From Salinibacterium sp. NK8237 (GTDB lineage: Bacteria > Actinomycetota > Actinomycetes > Actinomycetales > Microbacteriaceae): 64,000 nt of DNA. Position numbers and translations under genes: made by a program. The stretch is from NCBI RefSeq assembly GCF_015864955.1, contig NZ_JADYWE010000002.1, positions 611,935 through 675,934 on the forward strand. Reading direction: 5' to 3'. The first letter of the stretch is position 1. The number at the start of each line of letters is the position of its first letter. Below the pieces are notes generated by a model. That model was not told the DNA's origin. It worked only from the letters and a program-made list of their open reading frames with translations, and did not search any database. Positions 25,264-33,942 of the stretch are shown in pieces.

Positions 25264-26082
25264 GTGTCTCTTCACACACCACCGCAGCACGCAGCGCGCC
25301 CTGAGAGCATTGCCCAGTTGCGCGAAGTTACGCAACCTCCCGAGGTGCGATTGCGAGCAAATGCCGAACATTGGACGGCGTCGCTGTATCTGCGCGATCT
25401 TTCCCCCTACCTGACTTGGATGCTCCTCAAGACGACCATCAGCGCTAACGGTGTCACTGGACTCATGATCCTTACCGGTTGGCTCACCGCCGCCGCGCTG
25501 CTGATCCCCGGAATGACCGGTGCTGCTCTCGCCCTCATCCTGGGTCAACTGCAGATGCTCGTCGACTGCAGCGATGGCGAAGTCGCTCGCTGGCGCAATA
25601 CACGCTCTCCAGCCGGGGTGTTCCTCGACAAGGTCGGCCACTACAGCACAGAGGCGCTCATCCCGATTGCCCTGGGTATTCGTGCCGCCGGCTGGCCGCT
25701 CGATTTCCCTGCTGACTTTGCTTGGACTACTGCCGGTTTTGCGCTTGCGCTCATCATTGTGCTCAACAAGGCGCTCAATGACATGGTGCACGTCGCCCGG
25801 GCTAATGCGGGGCTCGAGAAGCTCAGCGATCGCAAGGGGGAAGCGGTGCCGAGCCATAGCGCTATCGCGAAACTGCGTCGCCTAGCTCGTTTCGTGCCAT
25901 TCCACCGTCTGTACCACTCGGTAGAACTTACGATGGTTGCCTTCGTGACCGCGATCATCGCGCTCTTCGTGCCTGCGTTGGCCGCAGAGCGCGCCGTGCT
26001 GCTCATTCTGTTGCCGCTGGCGCTACTCGCCCTCGGCGGACATTTCGTAGCGATCATGGCGTCTAAACGCGTTCGCTCATGA
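25264..26082 (+). CDS. CDP-alcohol phosphotransferase with altered motif
   Basis: A 272-residue membrane enzyme with about six segments and the CDP-OH-P signature: D101, D104, G105, A108, R109, G118 and D122 are all present in the right spacing. The fourth aspartate of D-x2-D-G-x2-A-R-x8-G-x3-D-x3-D, usually taken as the general base, is H126 here (DKVGH). A 50-residue soluble N-terminus precedes the first membrane segment. The family transfers a phospho-alcohol from a CDP donor, as in phosphatidylinositol-phosphate synthesis. The start is a GTG 4 bases after the previous stop. The stop overlaps the next gene as ATGA. The acceptor may be a glycan intermediate rather than a lipid. Confidence 0.85.
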   Translation: MSLHTPPQHAARPESIAQLREVTQPPEVRLRANAEHWTASLYLRDLSPYLTWMLLKTTISANGVTGLMILTGWLTAAALLIPGMTGAALALILGQLQMLVDCSDGEVARWRNTRSPAGVFLDKVGHYSTEALIPIALGIRAAGWPLDFPADFAWTTAGFALALIIVLNKALNDMVHVARANAGLEKLSDRKGEAVPSHSAIAKLRRLARFVPFHRLYHSVELTMVAFVTAIIALFVPALAAERAVLLILLPLALLALGGHFVAIMASKRVRS

Positions 26083-26945
26083 TTCACCGCATCGGCGTTG
26101 TTTCCCTCAGTCAAGGAAAGCGCCCCGATGACCTCGCGCGCGGACTCGCCTCGCTGCAGGCGCAACAGGGCGTCGAACTCGACATCATCGTCGTGGGCAA
26201 TGGCTGGAATCCTGCTGGGCTTCCGGATGCCGTACGCGGCCTTTATCTGCCCGCCAACCTGGGCATCCCCGCTGGCCGCAATCGCGGCGTCGAGCACGTG
26301 CAGGGTGACTGGATTTTCTTCCTCGACGACGACGCCAGCATCCCCTCTCCGACCTTCTTGAGTGACGCTATCGCGATCATGAAGGCCGACCCGAGCATTG
26401 GGTTGCTGCAGCCGCGGGTCGAAGATGCTGAGGGCAAGGAGAATCCGCGCCGGTGGATTCCGCGTATTCGCAAGGGTGATCCGCAGCATTCGAGTGATGT
26501 GTTCTCAGCGTGGGAAGGCGCGGTTCTCATGCCGCGTCCGCTCTTCGATGAGATCGGTGGGTGGGGTGATCCCTACTTCTATGCCCACGAAGGTATAGAG
26601 CTCGCGTGGCGAGTGTGGGGCGCAGGAAAACGTGCGTGGTACGCGGGAAATCTGGTGGCGAATCATCCGGCAATCGATCCGGCTCGCCACAGCTATTACT
26701 ACAGGCTCAACGCCCGAAACCGGGTGTGGCTGGCCAAACGAAACCTGCCCGTGCTGCTCGTGCCCATCTATGTGGCCAGTTGGACCGCAATTCAAGTATT
26801 GCGCGCAGCAAAGAACCCTGTGGGCATGCGAGCCTGGTGGAGTGGCTGGTTCGCTGGCTGGCGCGAGAACCCCGGTGGACGCCGAAGCATCGGTTGGGCA
26901 ACCGTGGTGCGGATGGCACGTGCCGGTCGCCCGCCTGTGATCTAG
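26079..26945 (+). CDS. GT2 glycosyltransferase (rhamnosyl/galactofuranosyl-type)
   Basis: A 288-residue soluble GT2. Motifs in order are IGVVSLSQGKRPDDLARGL, NLGIPAGRNRG near residue 65 (typical of WcaA/WbbL-like sugar transferases), FFLDDDASIPSP with the metal-binding DDD, and YFYAHEGIELAWRVW holding the catalytic-base region. It overlaps the phosphotransferase by 4 bases. A terminator follows, shared with the convergent helicase gene. Likely adds one sugar to a cell-envelope polymer. The donor sugar is unknown. Confidence 0.88.
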   Translation: MIHRIGVVSLSQGKRPDDLARGLASLQAQQGVELDIIVVGNGWNPAGLPDAVRGLYLPANLGIPAGRNRGVEHVQGDWIFFLDDDASIPSPTFLSDAIAIMKADPSIGLLQPRVEDAEGKENPRRWIPRIRKGDPQHSSDVFSAWEGAVLMPRPLFDEIGGWGDPYFYAHEGIELAWRVWGAGKRAWYAGNLVANHPAIDPARHSYYYRLNARNRVWLAKRNLPVLLVPIYVASWTAIQVLRAAKNPVGMRAWWSGWFAGWRENPGGRRSIGWATVVRMARAGRPPVI

Positions 26946-26969
26946 TCCGCCTCGCTCACCTTAACGAAC

Positions 26970-27001
26970 GAACGGCGCCCTGCTTTCGCAGAACGCCGTT
27001 C
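26970..27001. terminator. Bidirectional hairpin terminator
   Basis: Arms gaacggcg (26970-26977) and cgccgttc (26994-27001), with an inner stem ctgc/gcag. It lies between the convergent glycosyltransferase and DEAD-box helicase genes, so it can serve both. Confidence 0.75.
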
Positions 27002-27013
27002 ATTGGTGTGAAT

Positions 27014-28951
27014 TTAGTACTTGGTGCGAGGCTTGCGCGTCGGACGATCTTCGTAACGGTTGCCACTCTCGCGTGATGAGTTGTCGCGACCGGAATCCTC
27101 ACGCGGCGCAGAATCGCGGTTGTTGTAGCCGCGCGATTCTTCACGTTCGCGGTTAGCGCGAGCGCCACCTTCGAATGAGCGATCACGGCTGGGGTACTTG
27201 CCGTCTCCGCCACGTGCTCCGCCGCCGTTTGCCTTGCGGTCGGGAGCGATCTCGATCAGCTTGCCGCTGATGCGAGTGTCGCGCAGGCGCTCCAACACGT
27301 CTTTCGACATGTCGGCGGGCAGCTCGACGAGCGAGAAGTCGGGACGAATCTGGATGTGACCGAAGTCGTCGCGGCTGAGTCCACCCTCGTTGGCGAGAGC
27401 GCCAACGATCTGACGGGGTTCAACACGGTGACGCTTGCCGACCTCGATGCGGTAGGCAGCCATCGGCTTGGTGGAACGGGGACGACGCTCGGGGCGGTCT
27501 CCGCCACGGTCTCCACCGCGTTCTCCGCCACGTTCCGGACGATCGTTGCGTGCCTTGCGGTCATCGCGCTCGATGAAGCGCTGCGCGCGTTCCTCTTCTG
27601 CCGACAGCAAGAGGGGAGTCTCGCCCTGGGCTACAACGGCAAGCGCGGCTGCAACATCCGCCTCAGGAATGTCGTGGTGCTCAACGTAGTGCGCGATGAT
27701 GTCTCGGAATGCCGAAATGCGAGGCTGCTGGTTGAGCGCCTCGGTGATGGCGTCATCGAAGCGAGTGAGGCGCGTGGAGTTGACGTCTTCGACCGAAGGA
27801 AGCTGCATCTGAGTGAGCGGCTGGCGAGTGGCCTTCTCGATGGCGGTCAGCAGGCGACGCTCGCGAGGAGTGACAAAGCTGATGGCCGAACCACTGCGAC
27901 CGGCGCGACCCGTGCGACCAATGCGGTGCACGTACGACTCGGTGTCAACGGGAATGTCGAAGTTGACGACGTGGCTGATGCGGTCAACGTCGAGTCCACG
28001 AGCAGCAACATCTGTTGCTACGAGGATGTCGAGCTTGCCCGACTTGAGCTGGTTGACGGTGCGCTCGCGCTGAGCCTGAGCCACGTCACCGCTGATGGCG
28101 GCGGCAGAGTAGCCACGCGCACGCAGCTTCTCAGCCAAGTTTTCGGTCTCGCTCTTGGTGCGAACGAAGACGATCATTCCCTCGAAGTTTTCGACCTCAA
28201 GGATGCGGGTGAGCGCATCGACCTTCTGGGGGTACGAGACAACGAGGTAACGCTGCGTCGTATTTGCCGAGGTGGTGGTCTGCGACTTGACCGTGATTTC
28301 TTCGGCGTTGTTCAGGTACTTCTTGGAGATGCGGCGGATCTGTGCCGGCATCGTGGCCGAGAAGAGGGCAACCTGTTTGTCATCAGGGGTGTCGGCGAGG
28401 ATCGTCTCAACGTCTTCGGCGAAGCCCATTTTGAGCATTTCGTCGGCCTCATCGAGAACGAGGTACTTGAGCTCCGAAAGATCGAGCGTGCCCTTGGCGA
28501 GGTGGTCCATGATGCGGCCGGGGGTACCGACAACAACGTGAACGCCGCGGCGCAATGCCGACAGCTGAACGCCGTAGGCCTGCCCACCGTAAACGGGGAG
28601 CACGTGCACGCCACGCATGTGGGTGGCGTACTTCTCGAATGCCTCACACACCTGCAACGCGAGTTCGCGGGTGGGCGAGAGCACGAGCGCTTGAGGCTTG
28701 CTCTGGGAAACATCGAGGCGCGAGAGAATTGGCAGCGCGAAGGCTGCGGTCTTTCCCGTGCCGGTCTGGGCCAGGCCGACTACGTCGCGCCCTTCCAGAA
28801 GAGTAGGAATAGTGGCTGCTTGGATAGCCGAAGGCGTCTCGTAGCCAATGTCGCGAACCGCTTTCAATACCGCATCGCTGAGAGCGAGGTCGGAGAAAGT
28901 AATCGCGGTCTCGGTGGTTTCAGACGGTGCGGTTGAATCAGAATCGGTCAT
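27014..28951 (-). CDS. deaD: DEAD-box RNA helicase (DeaD/CsdA-like)
   Basis: A 645-residue helicase. The Q-motif region is at 19-45, motif I AQTGTGKT at 61-68, DEAD at 167-170, SAT at 198-200, and HRIGRTGRAGR near residue 355. A DbpA-type RNA-binding domain follows at about 490-565 (YRIEVGKRHRVEPRQIVGAL). The tail is rich in Arg, Gly, Asp and Ser, as in cold-shock helicases that act on ribosomal RNA and mRNA decay. It is a single gene interrupting an envelope-polymer region. Confidence 0.95.
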   Translation of the reverse strand: MTDSDSTAPSETTETAITFSDLALSDAVLKAVRDIGYETPSAIQAATIPTLLEGRDVVGLAQTGTGKTAAFALPILSRLDVSQSKPQALVLSPTRELALQVCEAFEKYATHMRGVHVLPVYGGQAYGVQLSALRRGVHVVVGTPGRIMDHLAKGTLDLSELKYLVLDEADEMLKMGFAEDVETILADTPDDKQVALFSATMPAQIRRISKKYLNNAEEITVKSQTTTSANTTQRYLVVSYPQKVDALTRILEVENFEGMIVFVRTKSETENLAEKLRARGYSAAAISGDVAQAQRERTVNQLKSGKLDILVATDVAARGLDVDRISHVVNFDIPVDTESYVHRIGRTGRAGRSGSAISFVTPRERRLLTAIEKATRQPLTQMQLPSVEDVNSTRLTRFDDAITEALNQQPRISAFRDIIAHYVEHHDIPEADVAAALAVVAQGETPLLLSAEEERAQRFIERDDRKARNDRPERGGERGGDRGGDRPERRPRSTKPMAAYRIEVGKRHRVEPRQIVGALANEGGLSRDDFGHIQIRPDFSLVELPADMSKDVLERLRDTRISGKLIEIAPDRKANGGGARGGDGKYPSRDRSFEGGARANREREESRGYNNRDSAPREDSGRDNSSRESGNRYEDRPTRKPRTKY

Positions 28952-29142
28952 TCTATCAATCGTACCTCTATAACCCCCAAAACTATGCGGTTCTCAGCGG
29001 TCTCGCCGGGTAGGAGCCTTCAATGAGACGGCAGGTACTATCGAAAGCGCGGTCCAACCACCTGCGGTGTGATCCGCATCGGCTCTATAACGGTGCAGCA
29101 GGTGAGGCGTTGAATCGACCCTCCGATGATTTGATTGTGACC

Positions 29143-30435
29143 ATGGCGCTACTAAAAGACTTCACAACCGCACGCAAGGTGGTGCGCTCTATGTTGCGCG
29201 CACGCCGCAATCGGCGTCGCGTGGCGAGTCTGGTGGACGCGCATCCGTTGCCCGTTCCTGGTTCAGTGAGCATCGCGGTCTACTTCGCTGATACCAAGGT
29301 CAATCTTTACCAAATGCGGCAGTGGTACGCCCCGCTGGCCGAGCTCTCGAAGAGCTTTCCGGTAGCGATCATTGCGCGGTCGCCGAGTACGGTGCTGGCG
29401 CTGTGGGATGAAGCGCCGGTTCCGACCGTGTACTTGCGTCGAGTGTCTGAGCTTGAGCAGTTTGTCGCCGAGCAGCCGTTGAAGATCATCTTCTATGTCA
29501 ACCAGAACGCCAAAAACTTTCAAATGTTCCGCTACGGCCACATGTGGCACGTTTTCATCAACCACGGTGAGAGCGACAAAATGTACATGACCACGAACCA
29601 GTTCAAGGCCTACGATTTCAGCCTGGTAGCCGGGGATGCTGCGCTGGATCGGCTGAGCTACAAGCTGTGGGATTTCGACGTCAAGAAGAAGGCAATTCCG
29701 ATAGGCCGTCCCCAAGCCGATCACTTCGCTGGAGAACTGCCGTACGTTCCAGATAACCGCACCGTCGTGCTGTACGCCCCGACGTGGGAGGGTGACCGAG
29801 AGGCTGCTGCCTATGGCTCTATTGCCAGTCACGGCGTTGCTCTAACGACAGCAATTCTGGCGAGCGACAAGCACAGACTGATCTATCGCCCCCATCCGCG
29901 CAGCGGCGTCGTGGATCCCGAATACAAACGTGCCAACATTGCGATCATTGCCGCGATTGCGGAAGCAAACGAAACAGACCCGTCGTTGCAGCATATCTAC
30001 GACGACGGCAAAGAAATGGGCTGGCAGTTAGTAGCGGCGGATGTCGCGATCACTGACGTTTCGGCAATGATCTACGACCGGCTCGCCACCGGAAAGCCGC
30101 TCATCGTCACGCGTCCCCTCTCGGAACACGCTGACGTCGATGAGGGCGGCTACCTCGGAGCATGCGAGTGGTTGCGCGCCGATCAAGCTGGCGACATCCT
30201 CTCGATCGCTGAGCGCGTGCAGTTCGACACTGAGGCGAAGGAGCGCCTCGGCTATTGGGCTGAGCGTCACTTCGGTGACACGAGTCCCGGCGCCGCGACT
30301 GCACGTTTTCATGAGGCAGTTGAGTCGTTGGTCGCGTTGTGGCACCGTCACGCCCAGATTCACATTGGCGATCGGCGTTCGAGCGAAGCGGATCCATTTG
30401 AAGATGACGATGACGAGTCGCCCTCACCCGAATAG
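29143..30435 (+). CDS. CDP-glycerol glycerophosphotransferase-like enzyme
   Basis: A 430-residue TagF/TarF-family protein. HVFINHGESDKMY near residue 145 holds the family His. VVLYAPTWEG, LIYRPHPRSG and VAITDVSAMIYDRLATGKPLI are the conserved CDP-alcohol-binding and acidic-His elements of the GT-B-like domain. The N-terminus is basic and amphipathic, fitting a peripheral membrane enzyme, and the C-terminus is very acidic (EDDDDES). ATG 29143 is my choice for the start. No strong ribosome binding site precedes it, so this is uncertain. It polymerises or adds phospho-polyols on a wall polymer. The TagGH-type exporter downstream supports that role. Confidence 0.87.
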   Translation: MALLKDFTTARKVVRSMLRARRNRRRVASLVDAHPLPVPGSVSIAVYFADTKVNLYQMRQWYAPLAELSKSFPVAIIARSPSTVLALWDEAPVPTVYLRRVSELEQFVAEQPLKIIFYVNQNAKNFQMFRYGHMWHVFINHGESDKMYMTTNQFKAYDFSLVAGDAALDRLSYKLWDFDVKKKAIPIGRPQADHFAGELPYVPDNRTVVLYAPTWEGDREAAAYGSIASHGVALTTAILASDKHRLIYRPHPRSGVVDPEYKRANIAIIAAIAEANETDPSLQHIYDDGKEMGWQLVAADVAITDVSAMIYDRLATGKPLIVTRPLSEHADVDEGGYLGACEWLRADQAGDILSIAERVQFDTEAKERLGYWAERHFGDTSPGAATARFHEAVESLVALWHRHAQIHIGDRRSSEADPFEDDDDESPSPE

Positions 30436-30440
30436 CTGAC

Positions 30441-31274
30441 CTAGGGCTGATCGTTGTCCTCGAGCTCAACCCAGCCTTGACGTTTGCGCAGGTGGGGGAG
30501 TGAGGGCAGCGCAGGAATTTTTTTGCGCTCACCCCGTACTTTGGGTGTCTTGGGGGCTTTCGGTAGCGCGATCACCGGCTCAAGCCACGATGGAAGGGTT
30601 GCAGGTGCTGGCCCGAAGCCGTGGCGCGCTGTGCGAATTATTTGCCGGCCCAAAATGTTGTTTCCGCCACCACCGATCACGGCGCCAATGCCGAATGGCA
30701 TGAGGCGCCCGACGATGTTCGTGCCCTGAGCGGCGGCGTACCGCTTGAGGAAGGTGTGCTTGATGCGATCAGCAATCGGCCCCATGAGCGTGGTCGGCAA
30801 ACCTTTGGCGAGGGTTTCGCCCCAGTACGCCGAGCGAGCGACGCCCGCGCCGCTGGCTTGAGCGGCGAGTTGTTTCACGAGATCGCTGCCAGCAGTGCCG
30901 AGCACCATCGTCATGACGAGGGCGCGTGCACGGTCGGGGTCGTCCACAACAATGCCGTGGACTTCGGTGATCGATTGAGCAAAGAGCGCGCTGGCCTCAA
31001 GGAACCCGGCGGTCTCAACGCTCGAGAGCGCGAGCGAGGTTCCTGTGCCGACGGCGGGGATGGCTGCACTCGCCCCCACGAGGGCGCCGCCGGTGGTGAC
31101 GGCGGCCAGGTAGCGGCGCTCAAGAATGGCAATGAGCTCATCCGGAGTCGCGTGCGGCTTGCTGCGACGGATGCTACGGATGTGAGCCAACACGACAGGA
31201 CGCTGCACGGTGAGCACCCGGTCAATTCCGCGCACGACCATGGGATGGGAGGTGCTCACTTCGCTCTTAGCCAT
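30441..31274 (-). CDS. Conserved hypothetical protein with glycine-zipper segments
   Basis: A 277-residue protein that I do not recognise. The N-terminal 60 residues are basic and helical. Residues 65-100 (TTGGALVGASAAIPAVGTGTSLAL) and 195-215 (MPFGIGAVIGGGGNN) are Gly/Ala-rich segments of glycine-zipper type that may insert in a membrane. The C-terminal 60 residues are Lys/Pro-rich (PKAPKTPKVRGERKKIP). The most plausible start is ATG 31274. It lies convergent to the glycerophosphotransferase gene with only 5 bases between the stops, and 87 bases downstream of the TagH-type gene on the same strand. Confidence 0.7.
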   Translation of the reverse strand: MAKSEVSTSHPMVVRGIDRVLTVQRPVVLAHIRSIRRSKPHATPDELIAILERRYLAAVTTGGALVGASAAIPAVGTGTSLALSSVETAGFLEASALFAQSITEVHGIVVDDPDRARALVMTMVLGTAGSDLVKQLAAQASGAGVARSAYWGETLAKGLPTTLMGPIADRIKHTFLKRYAAAQGTNIVGRLMPFGIGAVIGGGGNNILGRQIIRTARHGFGPAPATLPSWLEPVIALPKAPKTPKVRGERKKIPALPSLPHLRKRQGWVELEDNDQP

Positions 31275-31361
31275 GGTTTTAAGCGTACCGGAGGACTCTG
31301 ACGGCACCCCGGGAGTTAGGCAGCTGTTGAGCAACCGTGACGTTGGCGCATCGTCGGTCGG

Positions 31362-32102
31362 TTAAGAGCCGTAGTCCTCGTTGTAGCGCGCGAGCACATC
31401 GTTGATGGGGCCGTCGAGCACGAGCTCGCCTTTGTCGAGGTAGAGGCCTCGAGTGCAGAAGCGGCGCAGGTCTCGCTCGTTGTGGGAGACGAAGAAGAGC
31501 GTGCGGCCGCCCTTCAAAAGTTCTTCGATGCGGCGGTAGCATTTTTCGCGGAAGGCCTTGTCGCCAACGGCGAGCACCTCATCCACCAAAATGATGGGTT
31601 CTTCGAGGCGCGAGATTACGGCAAAGGCGATGCGCACGCGCATCCCGCTCGAAAGATGCTTATAGGGCGTATCAATGAAGCGTTTGATCTCGGCGAACTC
31701 GATGATCTCATCGAAGCGTTCGTTGATCTCGCTCTTAGTCATCCCGTGCAGGCCCGCCGTGAGGTACACATTGTCGCGCACGCTCAAGTCGTCGACGAAT
31801 CCACCCGTGATTTCGATGAGCGGGGCAACACCCTCGCCTACATGAACAGCACCTTCGTCGGCAAGCATCACTTCGGCCACGAGCTTCAACAGTGTGGATT
31901 TTCCTTGACCGTTTCGACCAACGACACCGATCGCCTCACCGGCGGTGACATCGAAACTGACATTGCGCAGCGCCCAGAATTCGTCGGCGCGGGCACGGCG
32001 CTTACGGCCGGCAAAGAGATCTTTGAAGTTGCGGCGCGAGCGCCGGTTGAGACGAAAGCGGATGCCGGCGTCTTCGACCCGAATGACGTAATTGTCGCTC
32101 AT
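31362..32102 (-). CDS. Polysaccharide/teichoic acid ABC exporter ATPase (TagH type)
   Basis: A 246-residue ATPase. Walker A is GRNGQGKST (62-70), the ABC signature is LSSGM (150-154), and Walker B with catalytic Glu is IILVDEVLAVGD. An N-terminal RRNFKDLFAGRKRRA stretch before the ATPase core is the hallmark of TagH/Wzt exporters. There is no C-terminal carbohydrate-binding domain, so export probably does not depend on recognition of a capped polymer end. Its ATG overlaps the permease stop by one base (TAATG). Confidence 0.92.
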   Translation of the reverse strand: MSDNYVIRVEDAGIRFRLNRRSRRNFKDLFAGRKRRARADEFWALRNVSFDVTAGEAIGVVGRNGQGKSTLLKLVAEVMLADEGAVHVGEGVAPLIEITGGFVDDLSVRDNVYLTAGLHGMTKSEINERFDEIIEFAEIKRFIDTPYKHLSSGMRVRIAFAVISRLEEPIILVDEVLAVGDKAFREKCYRRIEELLKGGRTLFFVSHNERDLRRFCTRGLYLDKGELVLDGPINDVLARYNEDYGS

Positions 32103-32902
32103 TAGATCTCCTTCAACACTGCACGCTCGGTACGAGTGAAGACGAGGATCCCGACGCCGAGCAGGATGAGGCTCATGAGCGCCCCAATGCCGACCGCGTA
32201 CCAGTCAAGTTGATCGGGGAAGAACGCCGCACGATAAAGCGAGAAAATGCCGGCGAGCGGATTGAAGGCGGCGAGGCCGTCGATGCCAAGCTTTTCCAAA
32301 TCAGGGATGCCATAAATGATGGGGGAGGCGTAGAACAGAAAGCGCAGAGCAAGCTTCGTTGCGCGCTCAAGATCCCGGAAAAACACGACGAGGGGCGCAA
32401 CAATCAGGCCGACGCCCATCGTGAGGATCGCCTGAAGCAGAATGCCGAGGATGAAATAGATGGCTTCCCAGTGAACAACAGCACCGCTAGCGACGGCAAA
32501 GAAAGCGAGCACGGGGAGGCTCGCGATGAACTCGATTCCCTTGGAAAGCACGAGTCGTGCAACCCAGATGGTGCGAGGAATTTTGGTCGATCGGATGAGC
32601 TTGGCCTCGCGCAGATAGGCACGCGTGGCATCGGACACTGCGCCGTTGAACCACATCCACGGCAGCAGAGCAGCGAGGAGGAACACAATGTAAGGCTGTT
32701 CGCCTACGGCTTTGTCGAAGACTTGGGTGAAAACGAACCAATAGATGCCCGCCATGACTAAGGGGTCAAGAACGGACCACACGTAGCCAAGAGCTGAGGT
32801 GGAATACCGCACGCGAAGGTCGCGCATGGTGAGCAACCAGAGTGTGCGGCGGTATCGGGTAAGGGGGGACCAAGTAGGTCGCTCCAATGCTGTGTTCGCC
32901 AC
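32102..32902 (-). CDS. Polysaccharide/teichoic acid ABC exporter permease (TagG type)
   Basis: A 266-residue ABC-2 permease with six predicted membrane segments. RDLRVRYSTSALGYVWSVLDPLVMAGIYW is the canonical N-terminal amphipathic helix and first segment of TagG/Wzm proteins. I chose GTG 32902. A TACTAT -10 element ends 6 bases before it, which suggests a leaderless transcript. It exports a lipid-linked polymer with the TagH-type ATPase. Together with the glycosyltransferases and glycerophosphotransferase upstream, it implies a secondary wall polymer. Confidence 0.9.
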   Translation of the reverse strand: MANTALERPTWSPLTRYRRTLWLLTMRDLRVRYSTSALGYVWSVLDPLVMAGIYWFVFTQVFDKAVGEQPYIVFLLAALLPWMWFNGAVSDATRAYLREAKLIRSTKIPRTIWVARLVLSKGIEFIASLPVLAFFAVASGAVVHWEAIYFILGILLQAILTMGVGLIVAPLVVFFRDLERATKLALRFLFYASPIIYGIPDLEKLGIDGLAAFNPLAGIFSLYRAAFFPDQLDWYAVGIGALMSLILLGVGILVFTRTERAVLKEI

Positions 32903-32908
32903 GCCCCT

Positions 32909-32914
32909 ATAGTA
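32909..32914 (-). promoter_or_regulatory. -10 element for a leaderless tagG transcript
   Basis: TACTAT on the minus strand, with exactly 6 bases to GTG 32902. No ribosome binding site of normal spacing precedes the GTG. The -35 region is weak. Leaderless starts of this form are common in actinobacteria. Confidence 0.45.
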
Positions 32915-32984
32915 AACGGGCGAATTGCCAATCGGCGGCACACGCATGCTGCGCTGTGAGAAAATCTTCTCTTTTCACAGCAAT

Positions 32985-33013
32985 GCCCGCTCCGCACAGA
33001 GTGCGAAGCGGGC
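32985..33013 (-). terminator. Hairpin terminator after the nucleotidyltransferase gene
   Basis: Arms gcccgct (32985-32991) and agcgggc (33007-33013), with an inner cgcac/gtgcg pairing. It lies 35 bases after the stop of the minus-strand nucleotidyltransferase and ahead of the tagG promoter. Confidence 0.7.
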
Positions 33014-33048
33014 GATGGCTATGAGGCTCAGTCGAGCCAATCGGCTAG

Positions 33049-33741
33049 CTAGACGAAGAGGTTGGCGCGCTCGAGGTCTTCAGCGAAGTCCACCTCGATG
33101 GCGTACAGGTCAGAAATATCGACGGGCTCGATAAGCAAACGATCTTCTTCGATCGCGAGCTCGATGCCGCGCTCGAAGTAGTCCTGGTCGCCAACCCTCT
33201 TGAGGTGGCGCACGAGCGTTGACTTGGCGTCGCGCGAAATGTAGTTGATTCCAACGGCCTCGCCCAGTCCGCCCTTGACGGTCTTCGAGAGTTCCTTGAT
33301 GTAGCCCTCAGCGTCGGTCGTGTACTTGACTTCTTCGTCAGAGACCTTCGCGGTGTTGACACTGACAAACGACTGGTCGCGAGCAACCATGGCCGCGGCA
33401 CGCTCAAGAGCGGTGGGGTCGAAGACTACGTCTCCGTTCATCCAGAGGACTCCACCAGGAGCGGATGCCTGCAGCGCACGCATGAGGCTCTTCGAGGTGT
33501 TGGTCTGGTCGTACTGCTCGTTGTAGACGAACGATGCCTCAGGGAATGCTTCGATGATGTGCTCGAGCTTGTAGCCAACAACGATCGTGACCTTGGCGTT
33601 GTTGCCGAAAGCGTGACGGATGTTGTCAAACTGCTGCTGCATGATGGTGCGGCCATCGCTCAGCTCAGTAAGGGGCTTCGGAAGCGAGCGGCCCAAACGG
33701 CTGCCCATTCCGGCAGCTAAAATTACGACCTGTGTAGTCAT
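33049..33741 (-). CDS. Nucleotidyltransferase (LicC/sugar-1-phosphate type)
   Basis: A 230-residue GT-A-fold nucleotidyltransferase. VVILAAGMGSRLG at residues 5-17 is the nucleotide loop, LPKPLTEL carries the catalytic Lys, and LWMNGDVVFDP holds the metal-binding Asp. The size and NTSKSLMRAL stretch resemble CTP:phosphocholine (LicC) and related CTP:polyol-phosphate cytidylyltransferases. GAGGAGA lies ahead of ATG 33741. It could make the CDP-activated alcohol used by the CDP-alcohol phosphotransferase or the CDP-glycerol-type transferase nearby. This link is inferred from neighbourhood. Confidence 0.87.
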   Translation of the reverse strand: MTTQVVILAAGMGSRLGRSLPKPLTELSDGRTIMQQQFDNIRHAFGNNAKVTIVVGYKLEHIIEAFPEASFVYNEQYDQTNTSKSLMRALQASAPGGVLWMNGDVVFDPTALERAAAMVARDQSFVSVNTAKVSDEEVKYTTDAEGYIKELSKTVKGGLGEAVGINYISRDAKSTLVRHLKRVGDQDYFERGIELAIEEDRLLIEPVDISDLYAIEVDFAEDLERANLFV

Positions 33742-33930
33742 GGTGGTCTCCTCAGTAGTTCTGGGGCTCGGGTTCAAGGTTCATGATTTACCTACTGTTA
33801 ACCCGAGAATGGAAAAAACGACACACCCTTGTGCGATAGTCAGGCTAGCTGTGTCGCCCGAGAACTCCATCGATTTTGGAGGGTTGTTGTCTATTTGTGA
33901 TGCAGGCTCATTCTCTGAGCATCTGATTGG

Positions 33931-33936
33931 TAGGTT
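33931..33936 (+). promoter_or_regulatory. -10 element for a leaderless ABC fusion transcript
   Basis: TAGGTT lies exactly 6 bases before GTG 33943. There is no GGAGG-like element between them, so the mRNA probably starts at the GTG. The -35 region is not convincing. The remaining 33742-33930 gap shows only the divergent leader of the nucleotidyltransferase. Confidence 0.4.
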
Positions 33937-33942
33937 TGGACA

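Noticed and set aside
27356..28936. Long plus-strand open frame opposite the DEAD-box helicase
   Set aside because: The helicase on the other strand has all its motifs. The opposite frame is a by-product of high-GC third positions.
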